Shown in pieces: positions 1 through 8,177 of a DNA stretch of 64,000 nt. The DNA lies in contig CAIVVT010000127.1 in the NCBI GenBank assembly GCA_903909435.1, forward strand, positions 1 through 64,000, in the 5' to 3' direction. Under the pieces are notes generated by a model, which saw only the letters and a list, made by a program, of their open reading frames with translations, ran no database searches and had not been told where the DNA came from. The position numbers and the translations under genes were made by a program. The DNA is from an uncultured Acidobacteriia bacterium (GTDB taxonomy: Bacteria; Acidobacteriota; Terriglobia; Bryobacterales; Bryobacteraceae). Numbering within the stretch: position 1 is the first letter of the stretch; each line of letters begins with the position of its first letter.

Positions 1-1021
1 CGATACGGGAGCGCATGGTCTGGCGGCACCACTCGTCGAGGAACTTGCCGGCCCAGGCGGGCGAACTGTGTTCCCAGAGTTGCTGAAAGGCTTCCTTAAG
101 AAGGTAGGCACGGACGGTCTTGAGGTTGTAGCGCAGGAGATCGCGCAACCGGAAGTGCTGGTCGGCGCCGAGATTCTCGCTGTGGCGGAGCAGCAGCCAG
201 CGCGACTTCTTGAGGACCGGCGCGCGACCCTCGCGTTTCATGCGGCTGGCTTCCTCGGCACGGACGTGGTCGAGTGCCTTGTTCATGTTGGCGACGATGT
301 GGAAGCGGTCGAGAATGTGCAGCGCTTCGGAGCAGTTTTCGCGGATGAGCTTCAGATAGGGTTCCCACATGTCGGAGCAGACGAATACGATTTTGGAAAT
401 AACGTCCTTGCCCATGGCGGTGAAGAATCCCTGGAAGGATTCGATGGTTCGCTCTTTGCCTATCCAGAGCAGGCGGGTGACGCCGATATCAATCTGGTAG
501 ACCAGCGTCAGGTACTTGTGACCCTTGGCATATTGGATCTCGTCTACTCCGATGGCATCGATCTGTCCCAGAGTCCGGTGTTGGAGGCCCCAGGTGACCA
601 CGTGCTCGACCGCATCGAAGACCTTCTCCCAGGAAGTACGAAACGCTTCGGCAGTTTCTTTCCAGGACATCCGGCGGGCCCAGCGGGCCAGGAACAACAT
701 GTAGGCTCTGGTCAACGTGCGTTTGCCATCGCCCCAAGGGACTTCTTCGACGACGACGGCGCCGCAGCGGCGGCAATCGACACGTCGCATGGCGTACAGC
801 AGGAAGACGAAGAATCCCCAAATGGGGATGAACTCGAAACGCCGCTCAGGGAGCTGATCGTAGCCGGGCGCGGGCTGATGGCACCGCGAGCAGACGGCGG
901 TGGAACGCTTGCGCGGTCGCACGAAGATCTCTATGCTCTTGTGGTCGGAAGTGAATCGGGCTTGGTGGTAGACGAATCCCCGGAAGCGGTGGCAGCGATT
1001 TAGAATCGTGATGAGTTCCAT
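1..1021 (-). mobile_element. ISL3-family transposase, 3' part beyond window edge
   Basis: The minus strand is open from an ATG at 1021 to the left edge, giving about 340 residues with no stop. The product starts MELITILNRCHRFRGFVY, as ISL3 transposases do. It has a zinc ribbon (CSRCH near residue 50, CRRCG near residue 90), a first catalytic Asp in GVDEIQYAKGHKYLTL, a second in FVCSDMWEPYLKL, and the conserved LDRFHIVANMNKALD block. The probable third acidic residue lies in LLKEAFQQLW. It would catalyse DDE transposition of its own element. The frame looks intact as far as it goes. No terminal inverted repeat was recognised, because the usual place for one upstream of the start is occupied by the divergent gene at 1020. 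Confidence 0.9.
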
Positions 1022-1460
1022 GGCGCGAAAGCAAACGTCGGTGAAGACTTCCACGATAAACCGCGCTGCCCCAGCAGCGCCTGCCTTGCTGGAGCGGTAC
1101 TGCCGCGGCCTGGACGGGTGGCCGAGAACTTGGATGGGGATGGAAAAGGATCTGCCGCCGGGCGAGAAACTGGTAGTCTGCTTCCGGCCCTTTCTGGAGG
1201 AACTCGTCGCTTCCGATCTATCGAGGAAAACGATTCAGAAACACGTCGATAACTTGTGGGCGTTGGGCGGAGAGATCATTCGGGATTTGCACACAGACCC
1301 TTCTCTGAGAAGAAAACCCATCGAGCAGATTCTCGCTAACCGCATCGATGACGAAGGTGGACCGCTGGTCTACGCCATGGAATCCGAGGAGGACCAACAG
1401 CGTTCCTTCGACTCCACTTGCAAGAAACTCCACCGTTTCCTCAGTCAAGCATCCCGCTGA
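1020..1460 (+). CDS. conserved hypothetical protein beside the transposase
   Basis: A 146-residue soluble basic protein starting MARKQTSVKTST. Its middle (GLDGWPRTWMGMEKDLPPGE, then SRKTIQKHVDNLWALGGEII) looks like a conserved family that I recall as an unnamed hypothetical; SRKTIQKHVDNL recalls a SAM-like, integrase-N-type helical segment, which is only a guess. The ATG at 1020 lies in CCATGG and shares two bases with the transposase start on the other strand. An in-frame ATG at 1008 is an alternative start. No good Shine-Dalgarno is visible for either. It may be a cargo or host gene whose 5' end abuts the insertion. Confidence 0.65.
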   Translation: MARKQTSVKTSTINRAAPAAPALLERYCRGLDGWPRTWMGMEKDLPPGEKLVVCFRPFLEELVASDLSRKTIQKHVDNLWALGGEIIRDLHTDPSLRRKPIEQILANRIDDEGGPLVYAMESEEDQQRSFDSTCKKLHRFLSQASR

Positions 1461-1554
1461 ATGCGGGCAAATTCACCCACAAATTCCGCCGACGAGGCAT
1501 ATTTTTTGGCGTTGGAGAACGTTCCAATGCCAGGGTTGCAGCCGAATACCACTG

Positions 1555-2553
1555 CTATTTTTCCGCACCCATGCCAAAACTCTCATGAACTAGCCGGCCC
1601 GAGGCATCGAATTCGAATGCTGCGCTGAAGCGGGCCTCCTCGGGGAGGCCAAAGCGAAGGTCGCAGACCTTGACCAGGGTCCCTCCTTCGATGTGCGGCG
1701 AAGGACCGGCCCGCCAATACGGATGCCGCGTGAAAGCCAGAAAGACTCTACCCGTCTTTGAAGCGCGAATCGCCGGTTCTTGCGGCAGCGGGGTTTCAGG
1801 CTTGAGTAAAGTCCGTCCGGAGTCGGGGTCAAAATCTCCCAGTAGATCCACGGGCACTACGCTCCAAGCCCTATCAGTTTCCACTACGCCCGTCCATTTC
1901 CATGGAACGAAAGGACCGGGCAGGGCTGTAACTCGGATGGGTCTGCGGCTATCGTACATCCTGGCTTCCAAGACGCCGATGGCTTCGTTGTGCCAAAATG
2001 CGCGCAGACCAAGGAATGCGCCTACCATGCCAAGCACAACCCACGCTCCGCTTCGCCCTTGCTTCTTTCGGGCTGCGCCGATCTCACTGTTCACCAGGCC
2101 CGCCAACAACGGGGCGAGCACGCCAATCAGCAGAATCACCCAGATCCACAAGTCCACGATGTAAACCCAATCCAGCCGGTACCATTCGTTGTTGAATGGC
2201 AACATCATGCGAATTCCGTAGGTGTTCCAACAGTCGAGGAATACGTGGCTGATGATCCCGGCGAAGACTGCAAGGTAGGCGCTGGCGAACGCCTGCAGGC
2301 CCGGTCGCTCCCTACGTACGAACAGCCACCAAATCGGCAGCGGCAATAACGCTAGCAGCGGCGAGACCGCCAGCGCATGCGACCAGCCGCGATGGCATTG
2401 AAAGTAGAATAGAGCGCCGGACAAGCCAGTGACCAAGTCGCCGTCGGGTAGGTTTGCGCCCACGATCAGGAGCGCCGTCGAGCCTGGCCCGAGCCGGTTG
2501 ATCCCAGCGCGCGCGAGCATCAGCCCGAATAGAGAGTGCGTGAGGTTATCCAT
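1555..2553 (-). CDS. YdjM/DUF457-type membrane-bound metal-dependent hydrolase
   Basis: A 332-residue protein beginning MDNLTHSLFGLMLARAGI, the typical opening of the YdjM/YbcI family (PF04307). Family hallmarks are an early NLTH, then ANLPDGD (residues about 33-39) and CHRGWSHAL (about 54-62), all His/Asp sites proposed to bind metal. Several hydrophobic segments follow between residues 60 and 190, and the C-terminal third is soluble. These proteins sit in the inner membrane and their physiological substrate is not established. Transcribed towards the transposase region; nothing adjacent suggests an operon. Confidence 0.85.
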   Translation of the reverse strand: MDNLTHSLFGLMLARAGINRLGPGSTALLIVGANLPDGDLVTGLSGALFYFQCHRGWSHALAVSPLLALLPLPIWWLFVRRERPGLQAFASAYLAVFAGIISHVFLDCWNTYGIRMMLPFNNEWYRLDWVYIVDLWIWVILLIGVLAPLLAGLVNSEIGAARKKQGRSGAWVVLGMVGAFLGLRAFWHNEAIGVLEARMYDSRRPIRVTALPGPFVPWKWTGVVETDRAWSVVPVDLLGDFDPDSGRTLLKPETPLPQEPAIRASKTGRVFLAFTRHPYWRAGPSPHIEGGTLVKVCDLRFGLPEEARFSAAFEFDASGRLVHESFGMGAEK

Positions 2554-2657
2554 AAGTCAGATCCCGCCGTGTTCCCGGCGATTCAGACGCTCGGGAAGCG
2601 GGCAGATAACTTCATTGTGTCCGATGCCAATACTCTCCGCTGCACCGAGGATTGCTT

Positions 2658-3338
2658 CTAAGGTGTCGCCGTTTTCCGGAAGATCAGAATGTGCTGCCAA
2701 GGCAGGGCTTCGATCAACGAATCGAGCCGATAGCCCTCCGGTTCGATTTCTGCTTTTGCTTGCTCGACGCTCAACTTGTGCTCCGGGCGGATGGGGATGG
2801 CTGGGTCTTCTTTCCGGAACTCCAGAAGCACCAGTCGGCCGTCCGGTCGTAGCGCCGCCCGAATTTTCCGGAGCATCTCCTGCGGCTCGGCGAACTCGTG
2901 GTAGACGTCTACCAGCAGGGCCAAGTCGATCGTTTCGCTGGGCAGTTTGGGGTTCGCGGCATCGCCTAGCACAGGAGTGACATTTCGCAAGTTCAGCCGG
3001 CGGATGCGTTCTTGGATTAGGCGGATCATCCCAACCTGAATATCCACCGCATAGACTTTGCCCGTTGCTCCCACCCTCCGCGACACCAGTTCGGAGTAGT
3101 AACCCGATCCGGCGCCGACGTCCGCGACCGTCATTCCCGGCTTAAGCCGTAGCAAATCGACCGCGAGGCGGGGTCGCTCCTCATTCTCGCGTTCGGCGCG
3201 TTCCAGCCATTGGGCTCCACCTACGCCCATCACGGTGGCGTAGGTGCGCCCGCTCACAGGGTGACGTCCTGCATCCTGGGCGCAAAGCTGGCCGCAAAGT
3301 GCGAGCAGCGGTAGGGTTGATTGCAGCCATGGTCGCAT
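2658..3338 (-). CDS. class I SAM methyltransferase with N-terminal signal peptide
   Basis: A 226-residue protein. Motif I of Rossmann methyltransferases is VADVGAGSGYYSELV (about residues 70-84), followed by GKVYAVDIQ (motif II), VLGDAANPKLP and LLVDVYHEF (motif IV/post-I), so SAM binding is well supported. The N-terminus, MRPWLQSTLPLLALCGQLCAQ, looks like a cleavable signal peptide, which is odd because SAM is cytosolic. The segment HPVSGRTYATVMGVGGAQWL recurs in a bacterial group of such exported-looking methyltransferases (from memory). Substrate unknown. It is divergent from the lipoprotein gene at 3371, 32 bp away. Confidence 0.85.
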   Translation of the reverse strand: MRPWLQSTLPLLALCGQLCAQDAGRHPVSGRTYATVMGVGGAQWLERAERENEERPRLAVDLLRLKPGMTVADVGAGSGYYSELVSRRVGATGKVYAVDIQVGMIRLIQERIRRLNLRNVTPVLGDAANPKLPSETIDLALLVDVYHEFAEPQEMLRKIRAALRPDGRLVLLEFRKEDPAIPIRPEHKLSVEQAKAEIEPEGYRLDSLIEALPWQHILIFRKTATP

Positions 3339-3370
3339 TTCGATAAGGTCGGTATTGGATATTTACTATT

Positions 3371-3958
3371 ATGATGCGGCCTAAAGTTCTGAAGTCTACG
3401 AATGCTGCCGTGCTTGCGGCGATCTGCTTCCTTGTTCTTCTAGGGTGCCAGAAGGGCGCCGCGCCGGAACGGGTCGGGAATATGGGCACGCCATTGGGCG
3501 TGGGCCCGTTGACCTACACAGCGGTTGACACGGAGTGGCGGGACAGCATTGAGTCTTCCAATGGGCCGCGCATCCCCAAGAACAAGTTCCTGCTCCTGAA
3601 CTTGACGGTTGCGAATTCCTCCTCTGAGCAAAAAGCAGCTCCGCTACTGCAGATCGTGGATTCCAAAGGAGAAGTCCACCCCGAGATCGCCGAAGGCGAT
3701 GGCGTCACGGATTGGATGGGGTATTTGCAGCTTCTGGCCGCCCACGAAAGCCGTTCCGGAAGGCTTCTCTTCGATGTCCCGCAGGGCGCGTGTAAGCTGC
3801 GTATCTCGAGCGGCGGCGACCCGGAACAGGAACAAACTGCGCTGATCGACATCCCGCTGCAACTCAACTCCGAGGCGCCAAGAGCTCCCGGCGCATCCGG
3901 TTTCGGTGGCGTAGAGGGTGTGCCTCAGTTGCCGGTGCCCGTCACGCCAGCCAAATAG
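3371..3958 (+). CDS. DUF4352-like lipoprotein
   Basis: A 195-residue protein with a lipoprotein signal: a hydrophobic stretch (VLAAICFLVLLGC) ending at a Cys near residue 26, followed by QKG. The mature part begins with GVGPLTYTAVDTEW, and the segment NKFLLLNLTVANSSSEQK is typical of the immunoglobulin-like DUF4352 fold, a beta-sandwich found in telokin-like lipoproteins. The tail is Pro/Ala-rich. It is probably anchored in the envelope; molecular role unknown. It heads a same-strand run with the secreted protein at 3968 (9 bp gap). Confidence 0.7.
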   Translation: MMRPKVLKSTNAAVLAAICFLVLLGCQKGAAPERVGNMGTPLGVGPLTYTAVDTEWRDSIESSNGPRIPKNKFLLLNLTVANSSSEQKAAPLLQIVDSKGEVHPEIAEGDGVTDWMGYLQLLAAHESRSGRLLFDVPQGACKLRISSGGDPEQEQTALIDIPLQLNSEAPRAPGASGFGGVEGVPQLPVPVTPAK

Positions 3959-3967
3959 GCTGACGCT

Positions 3968-4825
3968 ATGGAACCCGTTCGGGACATTCTAGCTTGGTGC
4001 TGCTTGTGCCTGTCCGCCCTCGCGCCTAACACCGCAGGGGCTCCCCCGAAGCTCGCGATCGTCCAATTCGTGCTGCATGACCAGCGGGAAGACGCCCCTG
4101 CCATCTCGGCCGGCTACCGCTACGTTGCGGGCGAGGTGCTGTACCTTAGCTATCGCGTCTCTGGCTACAGCGTAAAGAGCGACAAGGTCGATCTTCGCTG
4201 GCAAATGTACCTGACCGATCCGGATGGCATCCTGCTGGCCCCCGTCGAGAACGGCGCGTTCAAGGATGAGGTCACCTTCAACGATAAAGACTGGCTGCCG
4301 CGCGTGGACCACGCCATCCCGTTGCCGCCACAATTGTATTCTGGGGACTACTTGATCCACCTGCGCGTCTCGGATGAAACCGCGCAGGCGATGGTTGAGC
4401 AGACGGTCCCGTTCCGAGTGCGGGGGCGGACGAAGGAAAAACTGGACTCCATCCTGATTCGAGGTTTGCGCTTCTATCGTGCCGAGGACGACCCTGCGCC
4501 CATCGACACTGTCGCTTATCAACCCGGCGCGACGGTTTGGGCGCGCTTTGAGATCGCCGGATATGTGTTCGGCGAGAAGAACACGTTCGACGTGGAGTAC
4601 GGACTCGTGGTCTACCGCCCCTCGGGCGAGAAGCTTTACGAACAGCTGGTCGCGGCCAACGAGCACGATTCCCCGTTCTATCCCAAGTTCTGGTTGATGG
4701 GCGGTTTCAGCTTGAACCTGGGCGCAGACCTGTCACCGGGAGAGTACACGGTCAAGGTCCAGGTGCGTGATAAACTCGCCAAGACAGCCGGCGAGCAATC
4801 GGTGACATTTCAAGTTAGAAACTGA
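3968..4825 (+). CDS. secreted protein with two tandem Ig-like beta domains
   Basis: A 285-residue protein with a signal-like N-terminus (DILAWCCLCLSALAPNTAGA). The mature part consists of two related halves of about 120 residues. VSGYSVKSDKVDLRWQMYL in the first half corresponds to IAGYVFGEKNTFDVEYGLV in the second, and SGDYLIHLRVSDETA corresponds to PGEYTVKVQVRDKLA. Both halves end in a FRVRG/FQVRN strand. This looks like a duplicated immunoglobulin-type beta-sandwich without catalytic motifs. It lies directly after the DUF4352-like lipoprotein and may work with it in the envelope (inference). Family not recognised. Confidence 0.7.
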   Translation: MEPVRDILAWCCLCLSALAPNTAGAPPKLAIVQFVLHDQREDAPAISAGYRYVAGEVLYLSYRVSGYSVKSDKVDLRWQMYLTDPDGILLAPVENGAFKDEVTFNDKDWLPRVDHAIPLPPQLYSGDYLIHLRVSDETAQAMVEQTVPFRVRGRTKEKLDSILIRGLRFYRAEDDPAPIDTVAYQPGATVWARFEIAGYVFGEKNTFDVEYGLVVYRPSGEKLYEQLVAANEHDSPFYPKFWLMGGFSLNLGADLSPGEYTVKVQVRDKLAKTAGEQSVTFQVRN

Positions 4826-4866
4826 GGCGCGCCGTGGTTTACATCCGCAGGCAGGGGAGAAAGAGC

Positions 4867-5649
4867 ATGGGACTGATGGGCCAGATCCGGGAATACCAGA
4901 CTCCCAAGGGCGCTGTTGCCCTGTGGTGGTTCGGACAGAACGGCTACATTTTGAAATCAGCGGAGGGAACCCTGGCTGGCGTGGACCTGTATCTTACGGA
5001 CAGTTGTGCCGCCGCCTACCCGGAAGTGGACCTTCATCGCAAGATCCCGGCGCTTATCGAGCCTGAGGACTTGGAACTCGACATCTTCGCCTGTACGCAC
5101 AACCACCAGGACCATACCGATCCCGAGACCATCGGGCGACTGCGCAACAAAGACACGTTCCGTTTCCTGGGACCTGCGCCGAGTTGCACCGTTTACAGGC
5201 AGCAGCATGTCGAGGAGGGGCGCATCACGACGACTTACCCTGACTTCCAGGGCGAGTTTGCCGACCTGCGGGTCACTGGCACATTCGCGCTGCCGACCGA
5301 TGATTCAGATCTCAACCACATGGGCTTTGTGTTCCAGTTCGGCAAGGGGCCCAAGATCTACGTGACTGGGGACACTGATTATCACGAACTGCTTAGTGCA
5401 ACGCGGAAGCACGAGCCGGACGTGATGATCACCTGCATCAACGGCGGGTATAACAACCTCTCGCACTGGGAAGCCGCGAAGCTCGCCGCGGAGATCAAGC
5501 CCAAAGTGGCCATCCCTTGCCATTACGACCTATTCCCCGATAATTGCTGCGACCCCAAGCAGTTTCGAGCCGCACTCACGGTGGCCGCGCCCAGCGTTTT
5601 ATACCAGGAGATGACGTACGGCGAACCGCTGTTGGTATCGCTGGCGTAG
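4867..5649 (+). CDS. UlaG-like MBL-fold metallo-hydrolase
   Basis: A 260-residue metallo-beta-lactamase-fold protein related to UlaG, the L-ascorbate-6-phosphate lactonase. The metal motif is ACTHNHQDHTDPETIG (HxHxDH: H-N-H-Q-D-H). Further ligands are in VTGDTDYHE and PCHYDLFPDN, and GGYNNLSHWEAA matches the UlaG active-site loop. The ATG at 4867 is chosen because AGGGGAGA lies about 6 bases upstream; a GTG at 4834 is in frame but has no such site. It is the last gene of the same-strand run begun at 3371 and faces the isomerase gene that ends at 5753. The true substrate could be another phosphorylated lactone or cyclic ester. Confidence 0.85.
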   Translation: MGLMGQIREYQTPKGAVALWWFGQNGYILKSAEGTLAGVDLYLTDSCAAAYPEVDLHRKIPALIEPEDLELDIFACTHNHQDHTDPETIGRLRNKDTFRFLGPAPSCTVYRQQHVEEGRITTTYPDFQGEFADLRVTGTFALPTDDSDLNHMGFVFQFGKGPKIYVTGDTDYHELLSATRKHEPDVMITCINGGYNNLSHWEAAKLAAEIKPKVAIPCHYDLFPDNCCDPKQFRAALTVAAPSVLYQEMTYGEPLLVSLA

Positions 5650-5752
5650 CAGTAGAGGATCGATCCGAACTGTCGAAGATTTCACGGGCCGCGGCGAGAT
5701 GGGGCTGCACGCTCGGCTGTGCCATTAGTCCGGCGTTCTCCTTGCGCCAGTC

Positions 5753-7633
5753 TCAGCGCGATCGCCGGATATGCGCGGCCGCCTCACGGAAGAACTCCTC
5801 GAGTGACCTCAGTGATGGCTCGCTCAGATCGCGCAGTGTGATCGACACCACCAGCCTCGCGCGCCGTTCCTGAGCAATCAGGTTCGCCAGGAATTGCGCC
5901 CTATGGTAATCGGCACCACAGCCAACGCCGGCAATCGATTCTGCCTTTTCGCTGATCAGCAGGGTGGAGAGACAGCGCCCATGCCCCACGACCATCTCAT
6001 GGCAAGAGTGATTGACCGCTGGGCCTTCGGCCACGTCGGCCGGCAAGCTAAGCCCATCCCGGAATAGCTGCCCAGCCGCCCGCTCCAGAATACGGCGCAG
6101 CTTGATCCCCGCCGCGTCGTAGCGGGTGTCTCCGAAAAAGGCGAGTTCGCCGTATTCCACTACGCCTGCGGCTGCCAGCTGGTGGACCAGCGCGGCATAC
6201 GCCGAAGCCGCAGTACGTCCGCTTAACTGAAATCCGCATGGCAGGTGGTCGTAGTGAAGCACCAGTCCCGAGTGTCCTCGGATTTGCCGCTGCGAGTCGT
6301 GCAGGTTCTTCCAGTCAACCGTATTCGCGATGCCCCCCTGGAACACGGAATTCTGGTAAAGCGAGTTGGTGAGGGAAGTACACTCATCGACGCCCGGCTG
6401 GGTCACGAAATTTGTCTCCCTCAGCCATCCGAGCGCGAACACCACGTAATGGATGAACTGCAGATACTGCGACAGCGAAGCCCCGGGCGCAAACGCCAGG
6501 CTGGCGAGTGGGTATCCGCAGCGGCGCAGTAAGCTGGTCTTAAGGCCCGCTGCCGCGGGCTCCCCTTTACGGCTCACCAAGAGGAATACGCGGTCCTGCC
6601 GCGGGTCCTTGGGAGCGCGGTAATCGGCCATCCGCAACGGTTCGCCAATCACGATCTTGATGCCCGTCTCCCCCGTCTTGGCAAGGCTCCCTTCAACGTT
6701 CTGCTTCGTCCAATGAGCGGCGCCCTTGAGCGTCGGTGAAAGCACGAGCGTAACCTTGTCGCGCCCTGAAAGTCCCTGCTGGTGCAGGAACGCCGCCAGG
6801 CGAAACGCTGTCTGAATCTGGCCTTTGGAAAGGTACGTTGCTCCGATCCAATCCCCTAACGGCGTGCCTGCCAGGCCCAACGCGTAGAGGCTGCTCCGCG
6901 ACATCGGCGCGCTGTGGCGGCCGGTGGTCGTGTCGCCCCCGTCGAGTTGTACGGCCGCTTGGATGTACCCACGCCGCGCCGCCAGTTCATCGAGTGCTGA
7001 GCCCGACCGCGCCAGGCAAAGGATGTTTGGCTTGCTCTCGATGCCTAGCTCGTCGTAAAGTGCTGCCAGTTTCTCGAGGTTGAGGACGGCCTCATGCGTA
7101 GCTTGTTCCATTGCCAAGCCCACTACTAGCGTCGATTTCAAGGCTGATTCAAGCGAACTGGAGCGCCGCTTTATATCGGCGAGAATTGCCTTCAGCTTGA
7201 CGGGATCGGTTGAATCGAGAATGTACTGTTTTGGTCCACGTTTGAGCAGATCGCTCGCGAGGTACATGGCCTTGTCTTCAATCGAGCCACCCGCGCCGGC
7301 CCAGATCACGTACTTCAGCGGGACCCTGTGTTCTGCTTTGATCGCGGCCTTAACCTCATCCAATTCGTTGAGCACCGCGCTTGGCCACTCGGGGTGCCTC
7401 GGTGCGAGCCAGCTCAGGTGAAACAAGCCGTAACAGTTCCGGGCCACGGCGCCGCCGGGCATGGCTTCCATCCCAATCCGGATCAACTCGTTCAGCGCTG
7501 GTTCCAGACCCGCCACACCGCGCCTGCGTGCCTTGGAGTCCAGTGCCTGCAAGCGCGCCAGCACCTTTCTTCGCTCAAACTCACCAGCCAGGTGCTCGGA
7601 GGATGGAACATCGCTATCCAGGCGGAGGATCAC
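5753..7633 (-). CDS. divergent phosphoglucose isomerase (SIS-fold) family protein
   Basis: A 626-residue protein resembling the isomerase half of bifunctional transaldolase/glucose-6-phosphate isomerases. WAGAGGSIEDKAMY (residues 111-124) matches the first phosphate-binding SIS loop. DGGDTTTGRHSAPMSR (231-246) aligns with the GGRFS signature of classical enzymes but deviates from it. A second half includes KVTLVLSPTLKGAAHWTKQN and a region near 410-440 likely to hold the catalytic Glu/His. It would interconvert glucose-6-phosphate and fructose-6-phosphate in the cytoplasm. No transaldolase gene is adjacent. Two unrelated cupin-type isomerases occur at 45779 and 49018. Confidence 0.7.
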   Translation of the reverse strand: MILRLDSDVPSSEHLAGEFERRKVLARLQALDSKARRRGVAGLEPALNELIRIGMEAMPGGAVARNCYGLFHLSWLAPRHPEWPSAVLNELDEVKAAIKAEHRVPLKYVIWAGAGGSIEDKAMYLASDLLKRGPKQYILDSTDPVKLKAILADIKRRSSSLESALKSTLVVGLAMEQATHEAVLNLEKLAALYDELGIESKPNILCLARSGSALDELAARRGYIQAAVQLDGGDTTTGRHSAPMSRSSLYALGLAGTPLGDWIGATYLSKGQIQTAFRLAAFLHQQGLSGRDKVTLVLSPTLKGAAHWTKQNVEGSLAKTGETGIKIVIGEPLRMADYRAPKDPRQDRVFLLVSRKGEPAAAGLKTSLLRRCGYPLASLAFAPGASLSQYLQFIHYVVFALGWLRETNFVTQPGVDECTSLTNSLYQNSVFQGGIANTVDWKNLHDSQRQIRGHSGLVLHYDHLPCGFQLSGRTAASAYAALVHQLAAAGVVEYGELAFFGDTRYDAAGIKLRRILERAAGQLFRDGLSLPADVAEGPAVNHSCHEMVVGHGRCLSTLLISEKAESIAGVGCGADYHRAQFLANLIAQERRARLVVSITLRDLSEPSLRSLEEFFREAAAHIRRSR

Positions 7634-7763
7634 TCGTCCGTTCTACCATACGCATCCGACCTCGACCAGCAGCGGCTGTTGGGATTACGGTACCCACGCA
7701 GGTGCAATCGAAATCCAGGGTAGCCACATCAAGGCCCGGGCTACGCGATGGTATCGTGTCAGC

Positions 7764-8177
7764 ATGAGACGCCGCTCCGTGCTTGGCTTGATGGCGCTCA
7801 CTCTGTCCGCCTGCCGGGAACTGCCCCAGAAACTGCTGATCCCCGTGCCGCCGGAAACCGTAAGGGAGTGGGTGCGCCGCGGAGTCGAGACGCCGGATGC
7901 AGCCGGTGCGCCAGAGCCGATGCGCAGCCTGCGGCCCAAGTCTTGGGTGCGGGCCGGGTACTTTCACGCTCGAAGGTCCGTTCAAGTCGAGGCTTTCGGG
8001 TTCGATTCGAGCGCCGGTGCATTGGAAGCGGCACAGAAGTGGCATTTCCGTGAGGGCGCAGTGGTTCGCTTGCGCGGCCAGATCTTCCTCGTCTTCTCGT
8101 CAAATGAATTCGACCAGGATGAGCTGCGGGAAACTGCCCGGATTCTGGAGGCGGCGTGGTTCGCAAGCGGCCGCTAG
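7764..8177 (+). CDS. small secreted or lipoprotein of unknown function
   Basis: A 137-residue protein starting MRRRSVLGLMALTLSACREL, a short Arg-rich n-region, hydrophobic core and a Cys in a lipobox-like LSAC, so probably a lipoprotein. The rest has no recognised domain; it resembles small proteins with a DUF-type alpha/beta fold (AFGFDSSAGALEAAQKWHF, then VVRLRGQIFLVFSS). The ATG at 7764 is preferred over an upstream in-frame start because the signal sequence begins exactly here. Its last 22 bases overlap the start of the transglutaminase gene at 8156, suggesting translational coupling. Confidence 0.65.
   Translation: MRRRSVLGLMALTLSACRELPQKLLIPVPPETVREWVRRGVETPDAAGAPEPMRSLRPKSWVRAGYFHARRSVQVEAFGFDSSAGALEAAQKWHFREGAVVRLRGQIFLVFSSNEFDQDELRETARILEAAWFASGR

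Noticed and set aside
68-1003. 311-codon plus-strand frame
   Set aside because: It is antisense to the transposase, whose motifs are clear on the minus strand.
1512-1527. TTGGA-GAACGT-TCCAA inverted repeat
   Set aside because: Five-base arms in a short intergenic stretch are expected by chance; no T-tract and no link to an element end.
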